A stretch of DNA of 19,862 nt. Origin: DATKIY01 sp035543875 (GTDB lineage: Bacteria; Actinomycetota; Actinomycetes; JAHEKZ01). Below, piece by piece: positions 1 to 8,044 of the stretch. The notes beneath the pieces were generated by a model. That model searched no databases. It was not told the origin of the DNA and saw nothing but the letters and a program-made list of their open reading frames with translations. Numbering within the stretch: the first letter of the stretch is position 1; every line of letters begins with the position of its first letter. Where the stretch lies: contig DATKIY010000295.1 in the NCBI GenBank assembly GCA_035543875.1, positions 1 to 19,862 of the forward strand, given 5' to 3'. Both the position numbers and the translations under genes were made by a program.

Positions 1-948
1 CACGTCGACGCTCGTAGTCGTGAACTCGTCACTCGGAACAGGCAGCGGCAGCGTCGTTCCATCGCCTGTTGCCGCCCGCAATTCCGCGGCGACGTCAGCC
101 GGCAGGCCGGGCAGTGAGAGCAACGCATCTCTAAGCGGCGCCAGTGCGATGCCATTGGACGACGCCGATGGGGCAACGACCTGGGCAACGATCATCGTTG
201 GGGCGCCAGACTGCTGCGACCAGGTCTGGACCACAGCCGGGCCGAGCTCAAGTCGTAACACCGCTCCATCCAGACCAGGGGGTAGCGGCGGCAATGACTC
301 ACCGGCGGCACTAACAGTTGCTGCGGCTTTGTGCTGGGAGAAGGTAAACGTGGCGACCTGCTTCTCCAGCACCTGGAATTGCGGAGTCCCCTCGACGCCT
401 GTCGGGAGATCAGTCGGTGTCGACACCACCAGGCCAGTTTGGTTCGTTGCCGCAGATGCGTCGGAAACGTCAACCAACGTTGGGTCCGTCTTCAGGTCCC
501 ACTGACCGAAAGCTGACAAGTCCGGCAACTGAGTGAGGTCATCGACGTTAACGGAAATCGGCGTGATTGATTCCGTGTGAAAGATCGGCAGCCAGTCGTT
601 CGCAGCTGCCGCCGTTGCGCCACCGACCACAAGTAGTGCCCCTGCCGCGGCGAGAACCGGAGCCTTGAGCACACGCGCACGAAACGATTGGCGGTCGACC
701 GGCACCGTCGCGAGGGTCCGAGCGTTTGACTGCAGCGAACTCTGCAGCCGATCCCAAGCCGCATCGATGTCCACGGGTTCGTTGGACCTCGAGAGCAGAG
801 CGGTTTGCATCGCCTGGCCAGCCACCTGCACCTCCGCCAGGGTTCGCGAGCAGCGCTCACAGTGTTGGAGATGATCGAGCTCGACGTCGGGGAGACTCCC
901 GGGTTCGTCGACATAACGACGCAACACACCGTCAGACAGATGGGTCAT
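1..948 (-). CDS. Anti-sigma factor with N-terminal zinc finger (partial, runs off left edge)
   Basis: Continuous reading frame of 316 codons from the ATG at 948 to the window edge with no stop, so the C-terminus is missing. The N-terminus carries a canonical ZAS zinc-binding motif, H26-x3-C30-x2-C33 (DHLQHCERC), as in anti-sigma factors that hold ECF sigma factors at the membrane. One membrane segment lies at about residues 95-113 (VLAAAGALLVVGGATAAA), followed by at least 200 residues of probably extracytoplasmic Thr/Ser/Pro/Asp-rich sensor domain. An AAGGAG Shine-Dalgarno sequence sits 7 nt before the ATG, which fixes the start. The gene overlaps the 3' end of the ECF sigma gene by 17 bp, so the two are probably translationally coupled. 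By family knowledge it binds and inhibits that sigma factor until an envelope signal releases it. The signal is unknown. Confidence 0.88.
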   Translation of the reverse strand, partial: MTHLSDGVLRRYVDEPGSLPDVELDHLQHCERCSRTLAEVQVAGQAMQTALLSRSNEPVDIDAAWDRLQSSLQSNARTLATVPVDRQSFRARVLKAPVLAAAGALLVVGGATAAAANDWLPIFHTESITPISVNVDDLTQLPDLSAFGQWDLKTDPTLVDVSDASAATNQTGLVVSTPTDLPTGVEGTPQFQVLEKQVATFTFSQHKAAATVSAAGESLPPLPPGLDGAVLRLELGPAVVQTWSQQSGAPTMIVAQVVAPSASSNGIALAPLRDALLSLPGLPADVAAELRAATGDGTTLPLPVPSDEFTTTSVDV

Positions 949-1444
949 CGGAAAGCTCCTTACGAAGGGCGGCCTCTGCCCGTCGCAGAGTCGTACCGAC
1001 ACTGCTTGGGGAAAGTTGGGTTGTCTCAGCAATGTCCGCATAACTGAGACCGCTGTAGCGCAGAACGAGCACCACGGCTTGTTTGCGGGGGAGGTTGGCC
1101 AGCGCGTCCCTAACGCGTTGTTGCTCGACCATTCCGATGACCTGCGCCGCTGCATCCGAGCTTTCCTGGGGCTCGGCCACCGACACCTCGCGAGCGACAC
1201 GTCTCCGCCGCGAGCGCAAGACGTTAAGGGCCGTGTGCGTAGCAGCGACCGTGAGCCAGGCACGGGCGTCAGCGGCCGGTACTGCGGACCGGGCGAACGA
1301 GACGAACACTTCCTGAGCGACATCCTCGGCATCCGCATCGAAGCGCAGGACTCGGCGCGCCACGGAGACCACATATTGGTATTGGGTGCGGAAAATCGAC
1401 TCCAACTCAGGGTGCATCACCAGTTGCCGGGTGTTGCGCGCCAC
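932..1444 (-). CDS. ECF-family RNA polymerase sigma factor (module 1)
   Basis: Sigma-70 region 2 begins at HPELESIFRTQYQYVVSVARR and continues through the acidic DAEDVAQEVFVSFAR core. Region 4 is VRDALANLPRKQAVVLVLRY followed by the helix-turn-helix LSYADIAETTQLSPSSVGTTLRRA. No region 3 or 1.1 is present, which defines the ECF class. The frame opens upstream to a GTG at 1549, giving 205 residues. I prefer the GTG at 1444 because AGGGGAGG lies 5 nt before it, and the resulting length of about 170 residues is typical. The ATG codons at 1468 and 1417 lack a ribosome site. The stop lies 17 bp inside the downstream anti-sigma gene, forming a two-gene operon. It should direct polymerase to a small stress or envelope regulon; the target is unknown. 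Confidence 0.92.
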   Translation of the reverse strand: MARNTRQLVMHPELESIFRTQYQYVVSVARRVLRFDADAEDVAQEVFVSFARSAVPAADARAWLTVAATHTALNVLRSRRRRVAREVSVAEPQESSDAAAQVIGMVEQQRVRDALANLPRKQAVVLVLRYSGLSYADIAETTQLSPSSVGTTLRRAEAALRKELSDDPSV

Positions 1445-1908
1445 AGCCACCTCCCCTGGGCCACTCATCGTCGCCACAGTGGACGTGTCGGGCGGGCCGC
1501 CAGCAATCCCCGCCAGTTGTAAGCTCTCCCACTCAGCAGTCACACCCACTCAGCACCACCGCTCGGCCCAATGTGACACAAATCGAGGGCTCAGCTCCTT
1601 CGGCGCCAGGACCGCGATATCGCTCGCGACGTCAGCCAGGTCGCGCCCAAAACCCCCATCCGAGGATATTCGCGCACTATGAACGGCGAAGCGCTGTGCG
1701 ATGCACATATCCTTGACTACCAGCACGTAGCAGTATCTTTGGAAGAGCAAGGCGTCAACGTCCACACTGCGATGACCACTGTTGCAACACGGCGACGTGG
1801 AGTTGGCCACCGAACCACACCCAATCTCATGCCGATGAGGGTGAACGCAGGTAGTTCCCTCAGTTGACCCCAGGCTCAAGTTGTACCCGGGGCTGAAGGG
1901 AGGGGCTC
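1445..1908. other. Divergent intergenic region between sigma module 1 and the GNAT gene
   Basis: No convincing gene. It separates leftward sigma and rightward acetyltransferase genes, so both promoters should lie here. It contains the short, apparently deleted repeat copy A (about 1670-1717). Weak open frames on both strands have no ribosome site or recognisable protein content. I see no clear ECF-type promoter pair for the sigma gene. Confidence 0.6.
1670..1717 (+). repeat. Intergenic repeat copy A (shortened form)
   Basis: Contains GCGCTGTGC (1691-1699) followed by ATGCACATATCCTTGACT, matching the core of copies B to E with one extra base. The sequence just before it, CGCGCACTATGAACGGC, matches the earlier half of copy D (GCGCACTCTGAACGGC). 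The segment between the two GCGCTGTGC units of copy D is missing here. Confidence 0.65.
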
Positions 1909-2421
1909 ATGTCTGGGCCGAACGCCTCGATCCGCATCGCCGCGCCGGGTCTGGACGACGAAGCGGTCGTGACGCTCGTGAGTAACTACATGTTGTGGGC
2001 CAACGATTACCTCGCAAGAGAGTTTGACATCCACGAACCGCCTGCTGATCCAGCCGAGATCGGCGAGCACCTTGGCGACTACCGGGAACCGAACGGTCAG
2101 CTGTTGCTTGCGGAGTTCGACGGCGTGCCCGCTGGCGTCGGAGCCTTGCGCATGCTCGAGGCGGACGTCGCCGAGGTGAAGCGAATGTACGTCGGTCCTC
2201 AATGGCGCGATCGCCACGTCGGCTCCGCGATACTCGATCACCTGCTGGACGAAGCGCGCGCACGTGGCGCGCGGACCATTCGCCTCGATACCTGCCAGTT
2301 CATGACAGCCGCCCAGGGTCTCTATCGCTCGCGCGGGTTCATCGAGCGACCGCCCTACCAAGGAACAGAGATCCCAGAACGACTCCAGCAATACTGGATC
2401 TTCTTCGAACTCAAGCTGTAA
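1909..2421 (+). CDS. GNAT-family N-acetyltransferase
   Basis: 170 residues, the normal size for a single GNAT domain. The acetyl-CoA binding motif A is visible: a beta-4 strand ending in VKRMYVGPQWR, then R100-D-R-H-V-G105-S-A with helix ILDHLLDEARARG (residues 106-120). It is followed by IRLDTCQFMTAAQGLYRSRGF, the usual beta-5/alpha-4 part with the LYRSRGF signature. The fold transfers an acetyl group from acetyl-CoA to an amine. The substrate cannot be read from the sequence. The start has a GGGAGGGG Shine-Dalgarno 3 nt upstream. It is transcribed alone, away from the sigma operon, and followed by about 290 bp without a full-size gene. Confidence 0.9.
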   Translation: MSGPNASIRIAAPGLDDEAVVTLVSNYMLWANDYLAREFDIHEPPADPAEIGEHLGDYREPNGQLLLAEFDGVPAGVGALRMLEADVAEVKRMYVGPQWRDRHVGSAILDHLLDEARARGARTIRLDTCQFMTAAQGLYRSRGFIERPPYQGTEIPERLQQYWIFFELKL

Positions 2422-2711
2422 CTGCCGGTACACAGGCTCGCACGCCCATTCGGCGTGGAGGACTAGCCGACATCTGCCGCCGTCTCGTCACGCCACTCTG
2501 AGAGCACTGAAGTCGCGGCAAACGGCGACGACCAATTCGTCGGTTGGCATGGCGAGCCGATACCGGTAGGTTCTGAGCGAACGTGAACCGATTCGAGGAG
2601 GTGAGCCCGATGCACACACCGTCCATTCTGGGCGCTCCTTTGAGTTCACGATCGCGCGACTGACGTAGCTGTCGCGGGGAGCGCTTCAAGCACTCTCAGA
2701 AAGCTACGACT
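2422..2711. other. Spacer between GNAT and patatin genes
   Basis: No full-length gene visible. It contains a 17-codon ORF with a strong ribosome site at 2610-2663 (listed separately). A 7-bp inverted repeat, CGTGAAC (2582-2588) and GTTCACG (2644-2650), encloses that ORF's ribosome site and start codon. Confidence 0.5.
2610..2663 (+). CDS. Possible 17-aa leader peptide or small ORF
   Basis: ATG at 2610 is preceded by GAGGAGG with about 8 nt spacing, the best ribosome site in this spacer. It opens a 17-codon frame (MHTPSILGAPLSSRSRD) ending in TGA at 2661. The patatin gene starts 48 bp later without a good ribosome site of its own. The mini-ORF could therefore be a leader or a coupling peptide for that gene. 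There is no run of one amino acid that would suggest classical attenuation. It could also be a chance match; evidence is positional only. Confidence 0.3.
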   Translation: MHTPSILGAPLSSRSRD

Positions 2712-3650
2712 ATGAATCATTCAACTCAACGCAACTCCGAGACGACCTCTAACGAGGTCTCGGCACACCCCTCTCGTACAGCCCTGGTCCTGGGTGGCGG
2801 CGGATCGGCAGGCAACGCGTGGCTGATCGGCGTCATCGCCGGCCTGTTTGAGGCCGGGTTGGATGTGACAGACGCCGATCTGGTCATCGGGACGTCGGCC
2901 GGATCGACCGCCGCGGCACAAATCACTAGCGCGAACCCGGCCGCACTGTTTGCCGACATCCTTAACGCCGCGCCCGAGCCACGGTCCGCTCCGGCGGGAT
3001 CCGACGGTGCGCGTTTGCGCATTCGGCCGACCGCGGACCATATGGAGAGAACGAGTCGAATCATCGCTGCCGCCGACGATGCGGCCGATATGCGCCGCAG
3101 ACTTGGCGCGGCGGCGATCGAAATGGATGCTGCGTCGGACGGCTTCGGGCAGCGGTGGCGCGCGACCGTCGCGCTTCGTCTGCCCAGTCAGCACTGGCCT
3201 GAACGCACGATGCTCATCACGGCGGTCGACGCCCATACCGGTGAACGGGTCGTGTTCGACCGCGATGACGGGGTCGACTTGGTCGACGCCGTTGCCGCCA
3301 GTTGCGCCAGTGGCTTCGCCTACAGCATCGGTAGCCGCCGATACATCGACGGCGGCTATCGATCCAACGCCGATAATGCCGATCTGGCAGCCGGATACGC
3401 GCGGGTGCTGGTGCTATCACCGTTCGGCGGCAGATCACGAACTCCGGTGGACTGGGGCATGCATCTCACAACGCAGGTCGACGAACTACGCGCAGGCGGC
3501 AGCAAAGTCGAGACGATCTTCCCGGATAGCAACTCACGCACAGCATTCGGCGACAACATGATGGATCTGTCGACGCGTCCGCCAGCCGCACGAGCCGGTT
3601 GCAACCAAGGCAGGGCCTTTGCCGACCCTCTCAGCAAATTCTGGCACTGA
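2712..3650 (+). CDS. Patatin-like phospholipase / acyl hydrolase
   Basis: 312 residues. All three patatin hallmarks are visible: the glycine-rich oxyanion loop GGGGSAG at residues 28-34, the nucleophile elbow G60-T-S62-A-G64 and the catalytic aspartate in D213-G-G. Patatin-family proteins use a Ser-Asp dyad to hydrolyse acyl esters of phospholipids or other lipids. The exact lipid is unknown. No signal peptide or membrane segment is seen, so it should be cytosolic or peripheral to the membrane. The first 20 residues are polar and probably disordered. The ATG at 2712 has a poor ribosome site, and a small ORF with a strong site lies just upstream. The C-terminal stretch after about residue 285 is low in recognisable structure. 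Confidence 0.9.
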   Translation: MNHSTQRNSETTSNEVSAHPSRTALVLGGGGSAGNAWLIGVIAGLFEAGLDVTDADLVIGTSAGSTAAAQITSANPAALFADILNAAPEPRSAPAGSDGARLRIRPTADHMERTSRIIAAADDAADMRRRLGAAAIEMDAASDGFGQRWRATVALRLPSQHWPERTMLITAVDAHTGERVVFDRDDGVDLVDAVAASCASGFAYSIGSRRYIDGGYRSNADNADLAAGYARVLVLSPFGGRSRTPVDWGMHLTTQVDELRAGGSKVETIFPDSNSRTAFGDNMMDLSTRPPAARAGCNQGRAFADPLSKFWH

Positions 3651-3708
3651 CGACTGCTCGCCTGATGCTAAGAACTCGCCCAGCTCGTCACGCCTCTATG
3701 GTGGGCCG

Positions 3709-4143
3709 ATGGCGTCGGTCAAGCAGATCCAAGTCACCTTCGATTGCGCGGAACCTGAGCGCGTTGCTCGTTTCTGGTGTGAGGTATTGGGGTACGTCAT
3801 ACCACCGCCGCCGCACGGGTTTGCTACTTGGGACGACTTCGACCGCACGCTGCCGCCTGAGCTTCACGGTTCAGCGTTCGCATGCATCGATCCCTCAGGT
3901 GTAGGCCCGCGACTGTTCTTTCAGCGGGTTCCCGAAGGCAAGGCATCCAAGAATCGGCTGCATCTTGACGTGCGGGTCGGCACCGGGCTCGTGGCTGAGG
4001 AGCGCCTCGCCGCACTTGAGGCCGAATGCGCACGACTGGTTGCTTTCGGTGCGATACGTGTGCGACTTCTGACTGCCGATGGCGACGAAGAGTCGTGCAT
4101 TGTGATGCAGGACATCGAGGGGAACGAGTTCTGTCTCGACTGA
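3709..4143 (+). CDS. VOC-superfamily (glyoxalase-like) protein
   Basis: 144 residues from the ATG at 3709. The frame is open further upstream to 3619, but that part overlaps the patatin gene and lacks family features. Typical vicinal-oxygen-chelate signatures are VTFDCAEPERVARFWCEVLGY (residues 9-29), RLHLDV (83-88) and the final strand VMQDIEGNEFCLD (132-144). Two beta-alpha-beta-beta-beta units would form one metal site. Members range from glyoxalases and dioxygenases to resistance proteins, so the substrate is unassigned. This subtype resembles the 'glyoxalase-like domain' family common in actinobacteria. The gene lies 58 bp after the patatin gene in the same direction and could share its transcript. 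The ribosome site (GGTGGG) is weak. Confidence 0.85.
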   Translation: MASVKQIQVTFDCAEPERVARFWCEVLGYVIPPPPHGFATWDDFDRTLPPELHGSAFACIDPSGVGPRLFFQRVPEGKASKNRLHLDVRVGTGLVAEERLAALEAECARLVAFGAIRVRLLTADGDEESCIVMQDIEGNEFCLD

Positions 4144-4213
4144 GCGCGCGCAGATCGGCTCGGGCGTCCGGCTCGGGTGTCACTGCTCGGCACCAGCGTC
4201 CCTGCCGCTCAGG

Positions 4214-5770
4214 TCAGCAGCCGCCGGAGAACCCACTGCGCCGCAAGGAGTGGCCGCTCGTGACGGACTTGCCACTACTCATGTCGAATCCCCGCTGCCA
4301 GTCGGAAATGAAGACCGTCTTGTTCATCTCCCGGTTCTGTTCACCTATGAGACTGAGCCGCAACGTCAGCGGCACGTCAGACACGGCCGCGCGGCTACGG
4401 ACTGAGCCGATCGCATCTCCGTTGTAGAACCACGTGATGTGTCCTCGGGCGACCTCGACCGCAAACGCGACGGCCCGACCCTCGGGGGATGAGATCTTCC
4501 GCTTCGCGCGCCATTGCCGCTTGCCGTTGCGGGCGCCGATACTGACGCTCGAGCTACCAACCTTCACGCTGGCAACCGTGATGTTGCGGGCCCCGCAGGC
4601 ATAGTCCGTGGCACGGCTGGGGACGAGATCAATCTTGGCGGTGTAGTTCCGGGCACCGGTCTCGAGACGCGTCAAACGCATCTTTGCTTCCCAGCGGCCG
4701 TACTTCCTCGCGTTGCCTTGCAGGGTCGCTGACGTGGTTCCGAAGTCGCCACGGCCAGACCACTCGCGTTGGCTGTCGAGCATCAGACCACCATTGTGTT
4801 GGTTAGCACGTCCCAGTCCGGTGGCGCGGTCCAACCACCATCCATGACGGTCGCTGCCGCGACTGGGACGACTGGTGAGCGACTGGCCCTGCTCCCACGC
4901 GAAGTCCCACAGCGACTGGCCCCACTTGTGGGCTCCCCCGGCGGTCGCGGCAACCTGGGAGCTGGAGGCGGTCTTCGGCGGCAGCGTGGTGTCACTAGGT
5001 GCGGACGGTGGTGTCACACAGGATCCGGACGAGCTCGCACTTGCAACCACGTCGACCGGCGTCGGGAACGACGGGAACCACCCGACGTTGCTGCCACCCT
5101 TCGTCCAGGCCTCCTGACGGACCCGGAAGATCGGACAACCTGGGTCAGATGCGGGAACCACAAAAGATCCGTTGCCGCTGTTGTCGGTCGTGGTTGACGC
5201 CAACTTGTGCCAACGCCCCTGGGCGTCCCGTCGCTGCAACGTCAGAGCTCGGCCCGCGAAGACTGGTGACGGCAGGTCGGGTCGGTGCGACAGCACCGGA
5301 GTGGTGTCGACCTTGATGGTGAACGGGTGGCCGGCCAGTGCTTCGCCGGTTCCGACACCGGACGAGTTGGGCACCGTTGTGAGAACCAGATCTTGCGATC
5401 GGGCGTTGAACGTATACGCCGGTGTCGCATGGCCACGCGCGGCGACCCGGTACTTGATGCCGAACATCGAGGGCGCCGGGTATCTGAACTTGAAACTACC
5501 GTTGCGCGATGTCCTGCTGTGAAAGCCCTCGACCCTGGTCCATTCGTCGCCTGGGCGACCCATATAGGACTGAAGCCAGATCTTGCGGGCGCCGGAAACG
5601 CCCAGCCGGCCGTCAAACGTGACGGCTTGGCCACCGACGTACCGGCTCGGCGACACGGTTAACGCCCCGCTGATCGTCGCTGACGCCGGGCCAGCCGGCC
5701 CGAGACTGACCAGGATCGACGCGACGATCGACCCCGCGACGGCCACGCAGAGGGGCCTGAACTGCTTCAT
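4214..5770 (-). CDS. Secreted protein with C-terminal GH16-like (concanavalin-fold) domain lacking the catalytic motif
   Basis: 518 residues. A Sec signal peptide occupies residues 1-32 (CVAVAGSIVASILVSLGPAG, then ASA). Two beta-sandwich, Ig-like stretches follow (about 33-130 and 131-245), then a Ser/Thr/Pro linker. The C-terminal 230 residues resemble the laminarinase/GH16 fold: NQHNGGLMLD, YGRWEAKMRL, GHITWFYNG and PLTLRLSLIGE. The ExDxxE catalytic motif expected after the GRWEAKMRL strand is absent (YTAKIDLVPS and YACGARNITVAS stand there). It is therefore more likely a carbohydrate-binding or structural protein than a glucanase. The start has AAGGAAC about 7 nt upstream. It converges with the VOC gene, 70 bp away. 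Confidence 0.82.
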   Translation of the reverse strand: MKQFRPLCVAVAGSIVASILVSLGPAGPASATISGALTVSPSRYVGGQAVTFDGRLGVSGARKIWLQSYMGRPGDEWTRVEGFHSRTSRNGSFKFRYPAPSMFGIKYRVAARGHATPAYTFNARSQDLVLTTVPNSSGVGTGEALAGHPFTIKVDTTPVLSHRPDLPSPVFAGRALTLQRRDAQGRWHKLASTTTDNSGNGSFVVPASDPGCPIFRVRQEAWTKGGSNVGWFPSFPTPVDVVASASSSGSCVTPPSAPSDTTLPPKTASSSQVAATAGGAHKWGQSLWDFAWEQGQSLTSRPSRGSDRHGWWLDRATGLGRANQHNGGLMLDSQREWSGRGDFGTTSATLQGNARKYGRWEAKMRLTRLETGARNYTAKIDLVPSRATDYACGARNITVASVKVGSSSVSIGARNGKRQWRAKRKISSPEGRAVAFAVEVARGHITWFYNGDAIGSVRSRAAVSDVPLTLRLSLIGEQNREMNKTVFISDWQRGFDMSSGKSVTSGHSLRRSGFSGGC

Positions 5771-6242
5771 TGAGGCTGTTCCTTCGTAGAATCGCGGACG
5801 TCTGGCTCTTCGGATGTCGGCCGGAAGCGACGCTCACTTGAGCGCGAACGAGACATCGACTCGATCAAGAGCGATACCTGCTACCACCACACGTTAGGCA
5901 AGGCCCCCGTGTCCGGCTGGGCCGACACGCCACAGAACTGTCAAAGTCTGATTTGTCCGGAGAACCGCAGTTGGTCGGCCTAAGGATCGGAGGCTTACTC
6001 CTGGACGCGACCACGGTCACGCCCAACGGCCATTCGACGTTATCAGCCCAAACTGGATGAGACCAATCAAGGTTGTCGTCTACCAGAAACGGCCATGCTC
6101 TCTGCGACCGCGCTCGGCAAATGCGCAGGTCACGAGCGCTGTGCCGTGCGATATCCGGCACTGAGATATGGCCTCCTTCTGCGAGTGGGAGGGTCAAAAC
6201 AAGCGCTCCGCATCGTGGTCAAGCGGTGACCATTTAACGCAC
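5771..6242. other. 472-bp intergenic region with repeat copy B
   Basis: No convincing gene. It lies between two leftward genes and must hold the promoter of the GH16-like gene and the 3' end signals of the cation exchanger. It contains a short near-palindrome CGCTCACTTGAGCG (5831-5844) and the long repeat copy B (6060-6167). Confidence 0.6.
6060..6167 (+). repeat. Intergenic repeat copy B (long form)
   Basis: Aligns with copy E over about 108 bp. Shared blocks are CAATC/AAG at the left, CTGCGACCG near 6103, GCAGGTCACGAGCGCTGTGC around 6125-6144 and ATATCC at the right, then CTGAGAT. The orientation is the same as the other copies. Confidence 0.75.
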
Positions 6243-7244
6243 TCATCTGACGACGGTGATGACGACGAAGACGTAGGTGGCCATGATGACGATGGCCGTG
6301 GAGCGGGACAGGCCACGGCGAAGAAAAGCGACGGCGAGAACAGCAACAGTCATCAAGACGTACCAGGCGGCAAGGGTCGCGGTTCCATTTGTGGCGGCGA
6401 CTCCCCCAAGAAGTGCCGTCGGGATGAGCAGGCCGGCAAGGGTGTTGATGCGTCCGCTGTTCATCGCCTCGCTCAACGTCGCGGCCCCTCGTCCGCGTCG
6501 CGCCAAGTGGACCGCAGCAACCACGTTCGGCAAGCTGGTCACGACGGCGAGAACAATCCCACCCAGGATCACATCGGGTACACCCCACCGGCCCGCCAAC
6601 TGTGTTGCAACACCCTCGAGCGCGGCTGATGCGACCACGACCATCACCAGCGCAAGCATTGCGATGGGTCCGTCCGAGCGACGGTGCTCCAACGGGCCGA
6701 TGGCCTTGATGAGTTCGTCCTCTTCCTCGGTCATGACTTCGGTGAGGTCGCGCCGGAACCGTCGCGGCAACGGCAGCCGGGCTCGGGCACGCGGTTCCAT
6801 CGCAGAGACCACGATGTAGGGGCCGAAAACGGCCAGGCCCAGGATCAGCGCTACCCAGGCAGACGCACCGCGGGCGACAACGCCGAACGCCAGAACCGCC
6901 ACCCAAACAGCGGCAAAACCCTCGAAGACGACAACACGTCTGTCCAGGATGATGCCGCGAGCGACATAGGCACCAAGACCGAGCAGTGCCGCGATCTGGA
7001 AGACATTCGCGCCAAGCACGACGCTCACCCCCACGTCGTTTTGCCCTCGGACCAAGGCGGTGATGGCCGATGTGATCTCGGGGGCGTCAGCGGCTAGAGC
7101 GGCCGCGAGCCCGAGGATCGCTTCAGTGACGCCGACCTTCGAGCCCAGCCGTTCGATTCGAACGATGAGCGTCGAACTGGACGACAACGAGAGTCCCGCG
7201 AACAGCAGGAAAGCCGTTACCAGGGCGGCCGTGGAGTCCAGCAC
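6243..7244 (-). CDS. CaCA-family Ca2+/cation antiporter
   Basis: 333 residues with about ten hydrophobic segments in two halves, separated by a charged cytoplasmic loop (about 150-192, containing MTEEEDELIK). The two alpha repeats of the CaCA (Na+/Ca2+ or H+/Ca2+ exchanger) superfamily are visible. Alpha-1 is AALAADAPEITSAITAL (residues 48-64) with GANVFQ (78-83). Alpha-2 is VVTSLPNVVAA (234-244) with EAMNSGRIN (259-267). The acidic and Asn/Ser/Thr residues of these repeats coordinate the transported cation. The family exports Ca2+ against Na+ or H+ flow; which ion this one uses cannot be told. Alpha-2 has L-P-N where alpha-1 has A-P-E, so the second acidic ligand is replaced. GTG start at 7244 with GGGAG 6 nt upstream. 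Confidence 0.87.
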   Translation of the reverse strand: MLDSTAALVTAFLLFAGLSLSSSSTLIVRIERLGSKVGVTEAILGLAAALAADAPEITSAITALVRGQNDVGVSVVLGANVFQIAALLGLGAYVARGIILDRRVVVFEGFAAVWVAVLAFGVVARGASAWVALILGLAVFGPYIVVSAMEPRARARLPLPRRFRRDLTEVMTEEEDELIKAIGPLEHRRSDGPIAMLALVMVVVASAALEGVATQLAGRWGVPDVILGGIVLAVVTSLPNVVAAVHLARRGRGAATLSEAMNSGRINTLAGLLIPTALLGGVAATNGTATLAAWYVLMTVAVLAVAFLRRGLSRSTAIVIMATYVFVVITVVR

Positions 7245-7483
7245 TTGCTTCTCCCGCCTGTCGACGTGCTTGCATGTCTGCCGACCAGACTTCCCGGCGC
7301 TCCACCGGCGAGACTACCCATCTCTCCGCAACTCTCGGAGTAAGCATTCTTGGCACCGTTACATCCACCGTCGAGGCTCGATGTGCGCGCCTTCCGGGCG
7401 AAGCTTGCGGAGTTCCTGCTTGCGCGTCTTAGTCATCTCGTCGAGATCGGGCGCTAGATTGCGTGCCGAGGCGAAGGGGGAGC

Positions 7484-8044
7484 ATGACAACACCTGCGGG
7501 TTGGTACCCAGATCCCGATCAGCCGGCGAGCAGGCGATATTGGGATGGTCAGCAGTGGACCGAGCACACCAGCCCCGGGGCTGCCGGTGCGGTCATGGGG
7601 AGCTATGGACGCTCCGAAAAGGATGTCACCCGCGCCGTCGCGGCGGTGCTGTGGAGGCACTCCAGGACCAACCCGGACGTTGCCCAGAGGAGCAGGTGCA
7701 GCGGCGGCGAGGTGCGCTGCGCGTTGCCGATGGATGCCGACGCCTTCAATGAGCACCTGGCGCGAGCCGTTGTCGAGGAGGTGCTCTTCCCAGAGCTTGA
7801 TTCGTTCGCCGCACAGACACACCTGGCAGCGCAGACGCTCGAACTAATCGGTCAGCTAGGGTCACCCGCCGTGCAAGACGCGGCGCAGCGCATGGGCAAG
7901 TTGGGGCCGCCGCTCATGCAACACACCAAGCCGAAGGACGGAGGCGTCCTGCGCTGGTGGAAGTTGCTGCTGTGGGCTGGTTTTGCCTTCGTGGTCGTGG
8001 GAATGCTTGTGCTGAATCAACTAATGGATGCCTTCAGCTCATAA
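7484..8044 (+). CDS. DUF2510-domain, single-pass membrane protein
   Basis: 186 residues from the ATG at 7484, which has GGGGGAG immediately upstream; an ATG at 7463 lacks a site. The N-terminus is a clean DUF2510 domain: PAGWYPDPDQPASRRYWDG then QQWTEHT (residues 4-29), a tryptophan-rich module almost confined to actinobacteria. A central alpha-helical stretch follows (about 45-140, with AFNEHLARAVVEEVLFPELD). The C-terminus has one membrane helix (about 158-178, LLLWAGFAFVVVGMLVLN), leaving most of the protein on the inner side. The function of DUF2510 is unknown; it is usually attached to membrane proteins. No operon partner is evident: the next gene starts about 200 bp later. Confidence 0.85.
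   Translation: MTTPAGWYPDPDQPASRRYWDGQQWTEHTSPGAAGAVMGSYGRSEKDVTRAVAAVLWRHSRTNPDVAQRSRCSGGEVRCALPMDADAFNEHLARAVVEEVLFPELDSFAAQTHLAAQTLELIGQLGSPAVQDAAQRMGKLGPPLMQHTKPKDGGVLRWWKLLLWAGFAFVVVGMLVLNQLMDAFSS

Noticed and set aside
20..505. Rightward 161-codon frame at the left edge
   Set aside because: It is antisense to the anti-sigma factor, whose minus-strand frame is open through 316 codons and carries a real zinc finger and membrane helix.
492..929. Leftward 145-codon frame overlapping the anti-sigma gene
   Set aside because: Arg/Ser-rich frame-shifted shadow of the anti-sigma gene, which starts at 948 with an AAGGAG site.
1550..1879. Leftward 109-codon frame in the divergent intergenic region
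   Set aside because: No ribosome site, no recognisable protein features, and it overlaps the promoter area and repeat copy A.
4155..4181. Tandem GGCTCGGG(C/T)GTC pair between convergent genes
   Set aside because: Only two short units in GC-rich spacer; likely chance.
6130..6906. Leftward 258-codon Arg/Gly/His-rich frame
   Set aside because: Shadow frame of the cation exchanger, whose own frame has clear membrane helices and alpha repeats.
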